This document shows, piece by piece, positions 39,508 to 48,347 of a stretch of DNA of 64,000 bases; position 1 is the first letter of the stretch, and every line of letters begins with the position of its first letter. Source of the stretch: Streptomyces sp. 2131.1 (lineage in GTDB: Bacteria > Actinomycetota > Actinomycetes > Streptomycetales > Streptomycetaceae); the NCBI RefSeq assembly GCF_900105515.1, contig NZ_FNSY01000001.1, forward strand, positions 3,472,001 to 3,536,000. The letters are read 5' to 3'. Below the pieces are notes generated by a model. The model was not told where the DNA came from and did no database searches. It was given only the letters and a program-made list of their open reading frames with translations. The translations under genes were made by a program, and so were the position numbers.

Positions 39508-39674
39508 GGAGGTCCGGAGGCCGGATCCCGTACAAACCACTGGTCAGGGTGGTGACTTACGGCGCTTTTCCCAGGCGGCGGCAGCGGACTGTCACTGTAT
39601 CGGCAGCCCTGTGACCGGGTGCCGATTCACGTTTCCCTTAGCTCAGCTGGGCTAATGCCCCGTCGGGCGTACGG

Positions 39675-39890
39675 TCACCAGCCGCTGCCGGAGGACGACG
39701 ACAGGAACTTCCGTACGACGAAGACGAGCCCGCCGACCAGGATCACGAAGATCAGGATCTTGAAGAGCAGACCGACCACGAACGCGACCAGGCTGGCGAT
39801 CAGCCCGCCGAACACGACGATCGCGATTACGGGCACCGCGATCCACTTCACCCACCAGGGCATACCAGCGAATATCTCCCGCACGGCCAT
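39675..39890 (-). CDS. Small membrane protein (DUF5326)
   Basis: The 71-residue product has an N-terminal amphipathic stretch (FAGMPWWVKWIAVP) and two membrane helices (about 16-36 and 40-60) ending in a basic, Ser-rich tail. It matches the small Streptomyces DUF5326 family I recall; its function is unknown. The ATG at 39890 follows a purine-rich site. It lies between ssgR and a cupin gene on the same strand. Confidence 0.85.
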   Translation of the reverse strand: MAVREIFAGMPWWVKWIAVPVIAIVVFGGLIASLVAFVVGLLFKILIFVILVGGLVFVVRKFLSSSSGSGW

Positions 39891-40019
39891 CGTCCTACCT
39901 CGTCTCTGTGAGTTCCTGCCTCGATGCTAGAGGCGAAGAGGCGGTCGCCGGGCCCCGGGAATCCCTTGTCCTCCCCTGAACGATCCCCTAGGGAACCCGG
40001 GGAGACTCCGGGGCCGGGC

Positions 40020-40337
40020 TCATCCCTCGGGCGGGGAGAAGACCACCATCACCCGCAGATCCTCGGTGATGTGGTGGAACTTGTGGGCCGTGCCGGCCGG
40101 TACATACACGACACTGCCTCTTCCCACCTGTGTCGTTTCCATACCGACGGTGATCGACGCACGCCCGCTGACCACGAGGTAGACCTCGTCCTGGCCGTGC
40201 GGCTTCTGCGGGTCGAGCTCTCCGGCGTCCAGGGCGTACAGGCCGACCGACATGTTCCGCTCGCGGAGAAACTGCAGGTACGCACCGTCGTTGGCGGCCC
40301 GTTCCGCCTCCAGTTCGTCCAGCCTGAATGCCTTCAT
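40020..40337 (-). CDS. Small cupin-domain protein
   Basis: From ATG 40337 the product is 105 residues (MKAFRLDELEAERAANDG). A single cupin_2 barrel contains the motif 1 residues PHGQDEVYLVVSG and motif 2 VYVPAGTAHKFHH, giving three His/Glu metal ligands. Its substrate is unknown; such stand-alone cupins are isomerases, dioxygenases or sensors. The 119-residue frame from 40379 lacks support. It is divergent from the holin-type membrane gene. Confidence 0.9.
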   Translation of the reverse strand: MKAFRLDELEAERAANDGAYLQFLRERNMSVGLYALDAGELDPQKPHGQDEVYLVVSGRASITVGMETTQVGRGSVVYVPAGTAHKFHHITEDLRVMVVFSPPEG

Positions 40338-40405
40338 GGCCCGTCCGTCCCTTGCCTCTGCCCAGCCGGTGTGCGCCACCGATCATGTCTGCCACGATCA
40401 GACAC

Positions 40406-40783
40406 ATGAAGAATTTCGTAGTCAAGACGATCGCCAACGCGGGTGCGCTGGCCGTGGCCATCTGGCTGGTCCAGGACATCACGCTGACCGGTGGCAGCAC
40501 CGGCCGCAAGGCCCTGACGCTGATCCTCGTAGCGCTGGTGTTCGGCCTGGTCAACGTCGTGGTCAAGCCCATCGTGAAGCTGCTCACCCTGCCCCTCTTC
40601 ATTCTCACCCTGGGCCTGATCACCCTCGTGGTGAACGCCCTGATGCTGCTGCTCACCTCCTGGCTGGCCGATGTACTGGACCTGAGCTTCCACGTCGACG
40701 GCTTCTGGACCGCCGTACTCGGCGGCCTGATCGTCTCGATCGTCTCCTGGGCGCTGAACGTCGTCCTCCCGGACGAGGACTGA
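40406..40783 (+). CDS. Four-helix membrane protein, phage-holin-4 superfamily (PF04020 type)
   Basis: The 125-residue protein starts at ATG 40406 (MKNFVVKTIANAGALAVAIWLV). Four membrane helices are evident, with the conserved FGLVNVVVKPIVKLLTLPLFILTLGLITLVVNALML core of this family. The domain name says 'holin' but no lysis genes or phage genes are nearby, so a housekeeping membrane role is more likely. CACGAT seven bases before the ATG may be a leaderless -10. Confidence 0.88.
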   Translation: MKNFVVKTIANAGALAVAIWLVQDITLTGGSTGRKALTLILVALVFGLVNVVVKPIVKLLTLPLFILTLGLITLVVNALMLLLTSWLADVLDLSFHVDGFWTAVLGGLIVSIVSWALNVVLPDED

Positions 40784-40869
40784 TCCGCCCGGCGGGCAGC
40801 GGCCCGCGTCCACCTGACACAGTGCGACCAGGACCGGCGACCGGCCGGGGAGAGAAGCGAGGACGAAGC

Positions 40870-42000
40870 ATGAGCAGCAAGGGCGACGGAACCCGGGCGG
40901 TACGCGCGGGACTGCCGGAACCGCAGCAGTACGAGCCCACCCTCCCCGGCCCGGTCTTCGCCGCGCACTACCACCTGTCCGGCGAGCCGGCCGGCCCCTA
41001 CACCTACGGACGGGACTCCAACCCGACCTGGACGCACTTGGAGCGGGCCATCGGGGAGCTCGAAGCGCCGGACGAAGACGTCGAGACCACTGTCTTCGCC
41101 TCCGGAATGGCGGCGATCTCGGCCGTTCTGCTCTCCCAGGCACGCAGCGGCGACGCAGTCGTGCTCCCCGACGACGGCTACCAGGCACTGCCCCTGCTGC
41201 AGGCCCAGCTGGAGGCGTACGGAGTCGAGGTGCGGACCGCGCCGACCGGCGGAGACGCGCAGCTGGCCGTTCTGGAGGGCGCGAAGCTCCTGTGGCTCGA
41301 AACACCCTCCAACCCGGGCCTCGACGTCTGCGACGTACGGCGGCTCGTCGAGGCCGCACACGCCGGCGGCACGCTGGTCGCCGTCGACAACACCCTCGCC
41401 ACCCCGCTCGGCCAGCGGCCGCTGGAGCTGGGTGCCGACTTCTCCGTGGCCAGTGACACCAAGGGCATGACGGGCCACGGCGACATCCTGCTCGGCCACG
41501 TGACCTGCCGCGATCCGGAGCTGGCGGCCGGGGTGCGCCGCTGGCGCAAGGTCGTCGGCGCGATCCCCGGCCCGATGGAGGCATGGCTCGCGCACCGGTC
41601 GCTGGCCACGCTGGAACTGCGGAACGAGCGGCAGTGCGCCAACGCCCTCGCCCTCGCCGAGGCGCTCGCCAAGCACCAGGCCGTGTCCGGTCTGCGCTAC
41701 CCCGGCCTGCCCACCGACCCGTCGTACGCGAACGCGGTACGACAGATGCGGCGCTTCGGCTCCGTGGTGTCCTTCGTGCTGGCCGACCGGGAGACCGCTG
41801 AGCGCTTCCTGTCGGCGCTGCATCTGGTCGAGGACGCCACCAGCTTCGGCGGCGTACGCTCCACCGCCGAGCGGCGGGGGCGCTGGGGCGGCGACGCCGT
41901 ACCGGAAGGGTTCATCCGCTTCTCCGTCGGCGCCGAGGACGCCGCCGACCTGGTAGCCGATGTCGAGCAGGCGCTGGCCACCGCCACCGGCGAGAGCTGA
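40870..42000 (+). CDS. Cystathionine gamma-synthase/lyase-family PLP enzyme
   Basis: The 376-residue Cys/Met-metabolism enzyme starts at ATG 40870 behind AGCGAGGA. The YTYGRDSNPTW opening, ASGMAAISAVL, LWLETPSNPG, DNTLATP and the PLP Lys198 in SDTKGMTGHGDILLGHV are all in place. Members make or cleave cystathionine or methionine-type C-S bonds; synthase and lyase cannot be told apart here. It stands alone, followed by a hairpin terminator. Confidence 0.92.
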   Translation: MSSKGDGTRAVRAGLPEPQQYEPTLPGPVFAAHYHLSGEPAGPYTYGRDSNPTWTHLERAIGELEAPDEDVETTVFASGMAAISAVLLSQARSGDAVVLPDDGYQALPLLQAQLEAYGVEVRTAPTGGDAQLAVLEGAKLLWLETPSNPGLDVCDVRRLVEAAHAGGTLVAVDNTLATPLGQRPLELGADFSVASDTKGMTGHGDILLGHVTCRDPELAAGVRRWRKVVGAIPGPMEAWLAHRSLATLELRNERQCANALALAEALAKHQAVSGLRYPGLPTDPSYANAVRQMRRFGSVVSFVLADRETAERFLSALHLVEDATSFGGVRSTAERRGRWGGDAVPEGFIRFSVGAEDAADLVADVEQALATATGES

Positions 42001-42034
42001 TCCCGCTTCCGCCCTCCGTGACGGGGTACGGACA

Positions 42035-42063
42035 GCCCGAGCCTCCCCCCTCGTGGCTCGGGC
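42035..42063 (+). terminator. Hairpin terminator after the PLP enzyme
   Basis: GCCCGAGCC (42035-42043) pairs with GGCTCGGGC (42055-42063) over an eleven-base loop, 35 bp after the stop. The remaining part of 42064-42224 is a promoter region with an unusually AT-rich dyad, CGACA-N10-TGTCG, near 42161-42180. Confidence 0.7.
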
Positions 42064-42224
42064 CGCCCCGGTCCTTCGCGTTCTCCTCGCGAAGAACCGC
42101 CTCGACAAGGCTAGTTGACTCTGCGTCAGTGTCCAATCACAGTAACGACAGCGACCTATCGACATATTTATAGTTGTCGGGTCCGATCGGACACGCCGCT
42201 GCGTGAGGGCAGGAGGGACGGGAC

Positions 42225-43121
42225 GTGGATCTGTCCCTGCTGCGTACATTCGTCACCGTCCACCGAGCCGGCTCCTTCACCCGCGCCGCCGCACTCCTCG
42301 GCCTCTCGCAGCCCGCCGTGACCTCGCAGATCCGCACCCTGGAACGGCAGCTGGGCCGTCCGCTGTTCCTTCGCCGAGCCCGCGGGGTGACCCCGACGAC
42401 GATCGGCGACGAACTCGCGCACCGGGCCGCCCCCCATCTGGACGCGCTCGTCGAGATCACAGAGACCGATCTCGACGAGGAGTCGGGCGTACGGACCCTG
42501 CATCTGGCGGGGCCCCCGGAATTCCTCTCGATACGGGTGCTGCCCGCGCTCACCCCGTTGATCGCCCAGGGTCTCGCGCTGCGCGGCTCGTTCTCCGCCG
42601 ATACGGACGAGACCCTGGACGGCCTCGCGGCCGGGCACCACGACCTGGCCGTCGTGACGGCCCGGCCGCGCGGGGAACTGCTCACCGCCACCCCGCTCTG
42701 CGACGAGGAGCACGTCCTCGTCGCCGCTCCCCGCTGGGCCGGCCGCCTGGGGCCGGGGACGCTGCGGCACAACGGGCCCGTGGTCCTGGAGCAGCTTCCC
42801 GTGGTCGAGGTGCACGAGAGCCTGCCCCTCGTCTCCCGGTACTGGGCCGCCGTCTTCGACAGCTCGCCCGCGGCCGCCGGTGCCGTCATCGCCCCCGACC
42901 TCCGGGCGGTGCTCAAGTGCGCCGCCGCCGGTGCCGGGCTCGCCGTGCTGCCGCGCTATCTGTGCGAGGACGCTCTGGAACGCGGCGAGGTGGTGGCCCT
43001 CCTCGACCCTCCGGTCCCACCCCTGCGCACGTACTTCCTGGCCGCGCGGACCGGCACCCTCTCCCTGCCCCATCTCACCCGGGCCCACGAGTGGCTGCTG
43101 CGGGCCGCGGCCGACTGGTGA
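42225..43121 (+). CDS. LysR-family transcriptional regulator
   Basis: The 298-residue regulator starts at GTG 42225, preceded by AGGAGGGA. The LysR winged helix (LLRTFVTVHRAGSFTRAAALLGLSQPAVTSQIRTLERQLGRPLFLRR) fills about residues 4-62 and a substrate-binding domain follows. No divergent target gene lies upstream; the dyad in the promoter region may be autoregulatory. The next gene is a NUDIX hydrolase 63 bp downstream. Confidence 0.93.
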   Translation: MDLSLLRTFVTVHRAGSFTRAAALLGLSQPAVTSQIRTLERQLGRPLFLRRARGVTPTTIGDELAHRAAPHLDALVEITETDLDEESGVRTLHLAGPPEFLSIRVLPALTPLIAQGLALRGSFSADTDETLDGLAAGHHDLAVVTARPRGELLTATPLCDEEHVLVAAPRWAGRLGPGTLRHNGPVVLEQLPVVEVHESLPLVSRYWAAVFDSSPAAAGAVIAPDLRAVLKCAAAGAGLAVLPRYLCEDALERGEVVALLDPPVPPLRTYFLAARTGTLSLPHLTRAHEWLLRAAADW

Positions 43122-43184
43122 CCCCAGGGGCGCCCGTCGGAGCCCCGGTGTTTCAGAAGGGCTCGCGCGGGCCACGCTTCTGCC

Positions 43185-43664
43185 ATGACCGAACGTCCTG
43201 TGGTCAAACGCACCGCACGCGCCATCCTGCTCGACGGCGACGACCTCATCCTCATCAAGCGCACCAAGCCCGGAGTGGACCCGTACTGGGTCACGCCCGG
43301 TGGCGGAGTGGAGCCCGAGGACGCCACCGTCGTCGACGCCCTGCACCGCGAGGTGGACGAGGAGCTCGGTGCGAAGATCACCGATGTGGTGCCCTGCTTC
43401 GTCGACACCGTGGAACACATCGAGGAGGGCGGGGTGAAGGGCGTCAAGGTGCAGCACTTCTTCGTCTGCCGCCTCGACTCCATGGACCTGTCCCTGCGCC
43501 ACGGCCCGGAGATGGAAGCCCCCTGCGGGGACTACGACATCGTGCGGGTGCCGTTCAGCCGGGTCGGTATCGCCGCGGTGCATCTCGTACCACTGTCACT
43601 GCGGCACTATCTGGACGGCAACATCGAGGGGGTCCGGGCCCTGCACGCCGCCGACCTGGGCTGA
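43185..43664 (+). CDS. NUDIX hydrolase
   Basis: The 159-residue protein has a NUDIX box in GGGVEPEDATVVDALHREVDEELGAKI (about residues 44-70), including REVDEELG. NUDIX enzymes cleave nucleoside diphosphates linked to another group; the substrate is unknown. CACGCT six bases before the ATG is a possible leaderless -10. A parS site lies 46 bp past the stop. Confidence 0.93.
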   Translation: MTERPVVKRTARAILLDGDDLILIKRTKPGVDPYWVTPGGGVEPEDATVVDALHREVDEELGAKITDVVPCFVDTVEHIEEGGVKGVKVQHFFVCRLDSMDLSLRHGPEMEAPCGDYDIVRVPFSRVGIAAVHLVPLSLRHYLDGNIEGVRALHAADLG

Positions 43665-43709
43665 TGGACGACCGGTTGAGGGGGAAACGGCTCATGCCGA
43701 CCGCGCCGT

Positions 43710-43723
43710 GTTTCACGTGAAAC
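43710..43723. other. parS site (perfect), intergenic
   Basis: GTTTCACGTGAAAC, exact match to the Streptomyces ParB-binding palindrome, between the NUDIX and GNAT genes. Confidence 0.92.
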
Positions 43724-43823
43724 CGTTCGTTCACCTCGCCCGCGCACAATTTTCGGCTGCGGGTCTCGGCCAGATCCGGTAAAGCGGTGGACGGCGATCA
43801 TCGCGTCGGACAGCCTGGCCCGT

Positions 43824-44705
43824 ATGCCCAGCTCATTGCCCCGCCCGCTGTCCGATCTCCCCATCCGGCGCCTCACCCGGGACGACTTGATCGCCTGTGC
43901 CGACCTCAGCGAAGACCGCGGCTGGCCGCGCGACGAGGAGCGCTGGGCCCTGCTGCTCGCCGCCGGGACTGGCTACGGCATCGACGACCCCGACAGCAAG
44001 GGCCTGATGGCGAGTTGCGTGGTGGTCTCGTACGGGCCGGGGATGGCCGCCGTCGGGATGCTGCTGGTCGCTGGACGCCATGCTCGGCGCGGGATCGGCC
44101 GGTACGTGATGCAGCGGGTGATCGAGGCTGCCGGGGGCACCCCGCTCAGCCTCCACGCGACGTCGGCGGGCCGCCCGCTCTACGAGGAACTCGGGTTCAT
44201 CCCGTTGGGCCGTGCCGTACGCCTGGGCGGGGTCTTCCAACCTGAGGCGGACACCGGATCGCGGCCTCCCGGCGGCTCTGTGGTCGTCCGGTCTGCTTCC
44301 GCGCAGGATCTGCGAGCCCTGGTGCAACTGGACTCCGTCGTCTTCGGCCTCGACCGCACCCATCTGCTGACCCGGCTCCCGACGTTCGCCGATCACATGC
44401 GGGTCGCCGAGCAGGACGGGGAGCTGATCGGGTACGCCGTGCTCTCGCCGAGCGCCGAGAACCATGCGGTCGGCCCGCTGATCGCCAGGGACACCACCGT
44501 GGCGAAGCAGCTCCTGGCCTCGCTGGCGGAGGCGACGGACCGGCCGTTGCGCGTGGACGTCGACGCCCGCCACGAAGAGCTGCTCGACTGGCTCGAAGCG
44601 TGCGGGCTGCGGCCCGCCATGGGGACCACGCTGATGACTCTCGGCGGGCGGCAGCACGGGGACTGGTCCCGGTACTTCGCCCCCTTGAGCCTGGCGACGG
44701 GCTGA
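43824..44705 (+). CDS. GNAT-family N-acetyltransferase (two-domain)
   Basis: The 293-residue protein appears to hold two GNAT domains. The first (about 10-140) has the acetyl-CoA loop ARRGIGRYVMQ; the second (about 150-260) is more divergent and lacks a clear Q/R-x-x-G-x-G/A loop. CAGCCT about seven bases before ATG 43824 resembles a leaderless -10. The substrate is unknown. It is followed by a terminator and then a convergent MFS gene. Confidence 0.9.
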   Translation: MPSSLPRPLSDLPIRRLTRDDLIACADLSEDRGWPRDEERWALLLAAGTGYGIDDPDSKGLMASCVVVSYGPGMAAVGMLLVAGRHARRGIGRYVMQRVIEAAGGTPLSLHATSAGRPLYEELGFIPLGRAVRLGGVFQPEADTGSRPPGGSVVVRSASAQDLRALVQLDSVVFGLDRTHLLTRLPTFADHMRVAEQDGELIGYAVLSPSAENHAVGPLIARDTTVAKQLLASLAEATDRPLRVDVDARHEELLDWLEACGLRPAMGTTLMTLGGRQHGDWSRYFAPLSLATG

Positions 44706-44720
44706 GCACCCGGCCCTCGC

Positions 44721-44747
44721 TCCGGGTCACACGTACTGCGACCCGGA
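44721..44747. terminator. Bidirectional terminator between GNAT and MFS genes
   Basis: TCCGGGTC (44721-44728) pairs with GACCCGGA (44740-44747). Just downstream, CGCCGGGGCTGTGGCTC occurs twice in direct repeat near 44751-44790. Confidence 0.65.
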
Positions 44748-44788
44748 GGACGCCGGGGCTGTGGCTCGGAGCCCGCCGGGGCTGTGGC

Positions 44789-46000
44789 TCAGCTCCGGCT
44801 CACCGGAACCGCCACCGGTTCGGGGGCGTGGGTGGCGGCGAGGCGGCCCGGGGTGACCGTCCGGCGCTCCAGCGCGCTGGATACAAGGGCGAGTACCAGC
44901 GCCGATGCGGCGAGCGCCGCCCCGACCCAGTTGGGGGCGGTGTAGCCGAGGCCGGCACCGATGACGATCCCGCCGAGCCAGGCCGAGAGAGCGTTACCGA
45001 GATTGAAGGCCCCGATGTTCATTGCGGACGCCAGCGTCGGGGCGTCCACCGCCTGGTCGAGCACCCGCTTCTGCAGCGGAGGCACGGTCGCGAAACCGAA
45101 GGCACCGATCATGACGAGGGTGACCGCTGCCGCGATCTTGTTGTGGGCGGTCAGCGTGAACAGGGCCAGGACCAGGGCGAGGCCGCCCAGCGACACACGG
45201 AGCAGGAGCGTGGGGCGGCGGTCGGCGAACCTGCCGGCGGCCAGGTTGCCGCCGACCATGCCGAGACCGAAGAGGACCAGTAGCCAGGTGACGGCGGGGG
45301 TCGAGAATCCGGCGATCTCCGTCATCATCGGCGTGATGTAGGTGATGGCCGCGAAGACGCCGCCGAATCCGAGGACCGTCATCGCCATGGCGAGGAGGAC
45401 CTGCACGTTGCGGAAGGCGGCGATCTCCTGTCGCAGCCTGACGCCGTCGGAGCGGGGCTGTTCGGGCACGAGCCGGGCCACACCGAGCAGGCCGAGGACG
45501 CCCAGCGCCGCGACGACGTAGAACGTGGAACGCCAGCCGGCGTTCTGGCCGATGTAGGTCCCCATCGGCACACCGACGACGTTGGCGACGGTGAGCCCCG
45601 TGAACATCAGGGCGATGGCGCCCGCCTTCCTCTCCGGGGCGACCAGATCGGCCGCCACGACCGCTCCGATGCCGAAGAAGGCACCGTGGGCGAGCGAGGC
45701 GATCACGCGGCCGACGACCATCACTTCGAAGACGGGTGCGGCCGCGGTGACCACATTGCCGATGATGAACAGGCCCATGAGGATCATCAGCATCCGTTTG
45801 CGGCTGACCTTCGTGCCGAGCACGGTCATCAGCGGGGCCCCGAGCACGACGCCGAGCGCGTAGCCCGTGGCCAGGAAGCCGGCAGCCGGGATGGACACCT
45901 GGAATTCGGCGGCCACCTCGGGGAGCAGTCCCATGACCACGAACTCGGTGGTCCCGATACCGAATGCCCCGATGGCCAGGGCGAGAAGTGCGAGCGGCAT
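44789..46000 (-). CDS. MFS transporter, DHA1 drug-efflux type
   Basis: The 403-residue protein has twelve predicted helices and opens FGIGTTEFVVMGLLPEVA like AraJ/Cmx-type exporters. The MFS motif A region is GTKVSRKRML near residue 60-70, and a second is ADRRPTLL. The ATG at 46000 follows TTGGAGGGAACCC. The marR gene is divergent, 136 bp away, and probably controls it. The substrate is likely a drug or a toxic metabolite. Confidence 0.93.
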   Translation of the reverse strand: MPLALLALAIGAFGIGTTEFVVMGLLPEVAAEFQVSIPAAGFLATGYALGVVLGAPLMTVLGTKVSRKRMLMILMGLFIIGNVVTAAAPVFEVMVVGRVIASLAHGAFFGIGAVVAADLVAPERKAGAIALMFTGLTVANVVGVPMGTYIGQNAGWRSTFYVVAALGVLGLLGVARLVPEQPRSDGVRLRQEIAAFRNVQVLLAMAMTVLGFGGVFAAITYITPMMTEIAGFSTPAVTWLLVLFGLGMVGGNLAAGRFADRRPTLLLRVSLGGLALVLALFTLTAHNKIAAAVTLVMIGAFGFATVPPLQKRVLDQAVDAPTLASAMNIGAFNLGNALSAWLGGIVIGAGLGYTAPNWVGAALAASALVLALVSSALERRTVTPGRLAATHAPEPVAVPVSRS

Positions 46001-46047
46001 GGGTTCCCTCCAAGATGATTGCTACTGCACCTTACGAGCGTAGACAA

Positions 46048-46072
46048 TAATTGCAGACGCTGCTTAATTGCA
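46048..46072. promoter_or_regulatory. Candidate MarR operator in the MFS/marR divergent region
   Basis: TAATTGCA occurs at 46048-46055 and again at 46065-46072, 17 bp apart, on an AT-rich stretch between the two starts (46000 leftwards, 46137 rightwards). The second copy lies within GCTT...AAGC flanks. Confidence 0.5.
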
Positions 46073-46136
46073 AGCGCCGACTATTGCGGCCGTCGGCTAC
46101 TCTGGACGTAAGCAGCTCCAGCACGGAGGAGAGACC

Positions 46137-46598
46137 ATGACAGCCACGGACCCGGCCCTGACCGCCCTCTCCCAGGGCTGGATCGCGCTCTCCCTGCTCC
46201 ACGGCAAGATCGAGACGCGCATCGAACGGGCCCTGCAGAGCGGCCACGACCTCAGCGTGCGGGAGTACTCCCTGCTGGACGTGCTCAGCAGGCAGCACAA
46301 CGGGCCGGGCGGGCACCTCCAGATGAAGCAGGTGGCGGACGCCGTCGGGCTGAGCCAGAGCGCCACCACCCGTCTGGTAACCCGCCTCGAAGACCGCGGA
46401 CTGCTGACCCGGTATCTCTGCGACACCGACCGCAGGGGCATCTACACCGATGTCACCGACAGTGGGCTGGCCCTGCTGGCCGAAGCCCGCCCGACCAACG
46501 ACAGCGCCCTGCGCGCCGCGCTCGACGAGGCTGCGGAGAATCCCGAGCTGGCCCCCCTCGTCAGGGCCGTCGAGGAACTGAAGGCCGTACCCGTGTAG
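46137..46598 (+). CDS. MarR-family transcriptional regulator
   Basis: The 153-residue winged-helix repressor starts at ATG 46137, after GGAGGAGAGA. The core HTH and wing are visible in LQMKQVADAVGLSQSATTRLVTRLEDRGLLTRYLCDTDRRGIYTDVTDSG (about 58-108). It is divergent from the MFS exporter gene, the standard MarR arrangement for ligand-induced efflux. Confidence 0.94.
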   Translation: MTATDPALTALSQGWIALSLLHGKIETRIERALQSGHDLSVREYSLLDVLSRQHNGPGGHLQMKQVADAVGLSQSATTRLVTRLEDRGLLTRYLCDTDRRGIYTDVTDSGLALLAEARPTNDSALRAALDEAAENPELAPLVRAVEELKAVPV

Positions 46599-46616
46599 CA
46601 GCGCCCGCCGACTGCG

Positions 46617-46622
46617 TAGGCT
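46617..46622 (+). promoter_or_regulatory. Leaderless -10 hexamer (TAGGCT) for the GNAT gene at 46630
   Basis: TAGGCT is followed by seven bases and then ATG 46630. There is no Shine-Dalgarno. Confidence 0.65.
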
Positions 46623-46629
46623 GCGGATC

Positions 46630-47082
46630 ATGAGCGATCTGGACATACGCCGTGCGACCGCCGAGGACCTGGCGGAGATAGTGGCACTGCTCGCCGACGA
46701 CCCGCTGGGCGCGCAGCGCGAGTCGCCGGACGACCTCACGCCCTATCGGGCGGCGTTCCGAAGGCTGGCCGACGACCCGAACCAGCACATGAGGGTGGCC
46801 GTGCGGGCCGAGCGCGTCGTCGGAACCCTTCAGCTGACCGTGATCCCGGGACTGTCCCGGCGCGGCTCGACCCGTTCGGTGATCGAGGGCGTACGCATCC
46901 ACGCCGACGAACGGGGCAGCGGCCTCGGCACCCGGCTGATCCAGTGGGCCGTGGACGAATCGCGCCGCCAAGGCTGCCAACTGGTGCAGCTCACCTCTGA
47001 CGTGTCCCGCACGGACGCGCACCGCTTCTACGAGCGGCTCGGCTTCGTGGCGAGCCACGTGGGCTTCAAACTCGCCCTCTGA
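46630..47082 (+). CDS. GNAT-family N-acetyltransferase
   Basis: The 150-residue acetyltransferase has a single GNAT domain. The acetyl-CoA loop reads RGSGLGTRLIQWAVDESRRQGCQ (about residues 97-118), and HRFYERLGF near the C-terminus is the usual final motif. ATG 46630 is set by a leaderless -10 (TAGGCT). The substrate is unknown. It lies 31 bp after marR and 26 bp before the winged-helix protein gene. Confidence 0.94.
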   Translation: MSDLDIRRATAEDLAEIVALLADDPLGAQRESPDDLTPYRAAFRRLADDPNQHMRVAVRAERVVGTLQLTVIPGLSRRGSTRSVIEGVRIHADERGSGLGTRLIQWAVDESRRQGCQLVQLTSDVSRTDAHRFYERLGFVASHVGFKLAL

Positions 47083-47108
47083 CCCTGCCGCCCTCCCGAG
47101 AGGCCGAC

Positions 47109-48272
47109 GTGCAACACATCACTGACGAACAGCGGCGCATCCGGATCGGCCACCGCCATCTGCTGGCACCCGGAGTACGGGTCTCGTCGCCCGTCGCCGT
47201 GGCCGACGCCGTCGTCGGGCTCCATGCGACCGATGCGGCCACCGTCTTCCTCTCCGCCTGCGCCAGGCTCGCCGAGCCCAGCGTCGCCGCGGTGGAGCAG
47301 TGCCTCTACGAGGACGTCTCACTGGTGCGGATGCTCTCCATGCGCAACACCCTCTTCGTCGTCTCGGACGAGATGGCTCCCCGGGTCGAGGCCGCGAACG
47401 CCCGCGCCGTTGCCGCCAAGGAGCGCCGCAAGCTGCTCAAGCACTTGCGGGAGGACGGCAACGGCCTGGACGAACGCTGGCTCGACGAGACCGAGAAGAG
47501 TGCCCTGGCCTTCCTGGAGGGCAGCGGCCCGGCCTCGGGCAGCGAACTGGCCGCCGGGGTACCCGCCCTCCGCACCAAGATCACGATCTTCCCCGGGAAG
47601 AAGCAGGAGACGGTGCAGGGCGTCGCGACCCGGGTCATCCGCGTACTGGCTGCGGAAGGGCGGATCCGCCGGGACCGGCCGCGCGGCTCCTGGACCTCCA
47701 GTCAGTTCCGCTGGGCCCCTGCCCGCCCCCGGCCGGTGGAAGAAACGGCTCCGGCCCAGGCTGAGCTGGCCCTGAGCTGGCTCCGGGCATACGGACCGGG
47801 CACCGAGGCCGACCTCAAGTGGTGGACCGGGTGGGGAACGCGCGAGGCCCGTACGGCGCTGGCGGCGGTCGGAGCCGTGGAGGTACAGCTCGACAGCGGG
47901 GCCGTCGCCTGGGTCGCCCCCGGGGACACCGCACCCGAGCCCGAACCGGCCCCCTGGGCCGCCCTTCTGCCCGCGCTCGACCCCAGCGGCATGGGGTGGG
48001 CGGACCGCGGCTTCCATCTGCCTGCCGAGCACCGGGCAGCGCTCTTCGACCGCTCGGGCAACATCGGCCCCACAGTGTGGTGGAACGGCGGGGTCGTGGG
48101 CGGCTGGGCGCAGCGCGGCAACGGCGAGCTGATCTGGCGGCTGCTGACCGACCCCGGCCGGGAGGCGTCATCGGCGATCGAGGCCGAGGCGGCCCGACTG
48201 GCCGCCTGGGTGGGGGACGCGCGGATCACGCCACGTTTCCGGACCCCGCTGGAACGGGAGTTGACTGCCTGA
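47109..48272 (+). CDS. Winged-helix DNA-binding-domain protein (HTH_42/YcaQ type)
   Basis: The 387-residue protein belongs to the AlkZ-like HTH_42 fold (VRMLSMRNTLFVV near 75, later WTSSQFRWAP and IGPTVWWNGGVVGGWAQR). Relatives such as AlkZ/YcaQ are DNA glycosylases that unhook crosslinks or remove azinomycin-type adducts, often in antibiotic self-resistance. Here the family is clear but glycosylase activity is only inferred: a Q-x-Q/Q-x-D motif is not certain by eye. The GTG start is weakly supported (GAGAGG). A perfect parS lies 14 bp past the stop. Confidence 0.88.
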   Translation: MQHITDEQRRIRIGHRHLLAPGVRVSSPVAVADAVVGLHATDAATVFLSACARLAEPSVAAVEQCLYEDVSLVRMLSMRNTLFVVSDEMAPRVEAANARAVAAKERRKLLKHLREDGNGLDERWLDETEKSALAFLEGSGPASGSELAAGVPALRTKITIFPGKKQETVQGVATRVIRVLAAEGRIRRDRPRGSWTSSQFRWAPARPRPVEETAPAQAELALSWLRAYGPGTEADLKWWTGWGTREARTALAAVGAVEVQLDSGAVAWVAPGDTAPEPEPAPWAALLPALDPSGMGWADRGFHLPAEHRAALFDRSGNIGPTVWWNGGVVGGWAQRGNGELIWRLLTDPGREASSAIEAEAARLAAWVGDARITPRFRTPLERELTA

Positions 48273-48286
48273 GTGAGAGTTCTCCC

Positions 48287-48300
48287 GTTTCACGTGAAAC
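48287..48300. other. parS site (perfect) with extended symmetry, intergenic
   Basis: GTTTCACGTGAAAC, with CCC and GGG extending the palindrome on both sides (48284-48303). It lies between two convergent genes (stops at 48272 and 48348). Confidence 0.93.
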
Positions 48301-48347
48301 GGGAAAACTCGCAACTCCCCATTCAGCGAAGGCCTTCCCGGCCGCGG

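Noticed and set aside
40406..40783. 'Phage holin' family match as evidence of a prophage
   Set aside because: The family name is historical; no lysin, integrase, capsid or attachment repeats are present around it.
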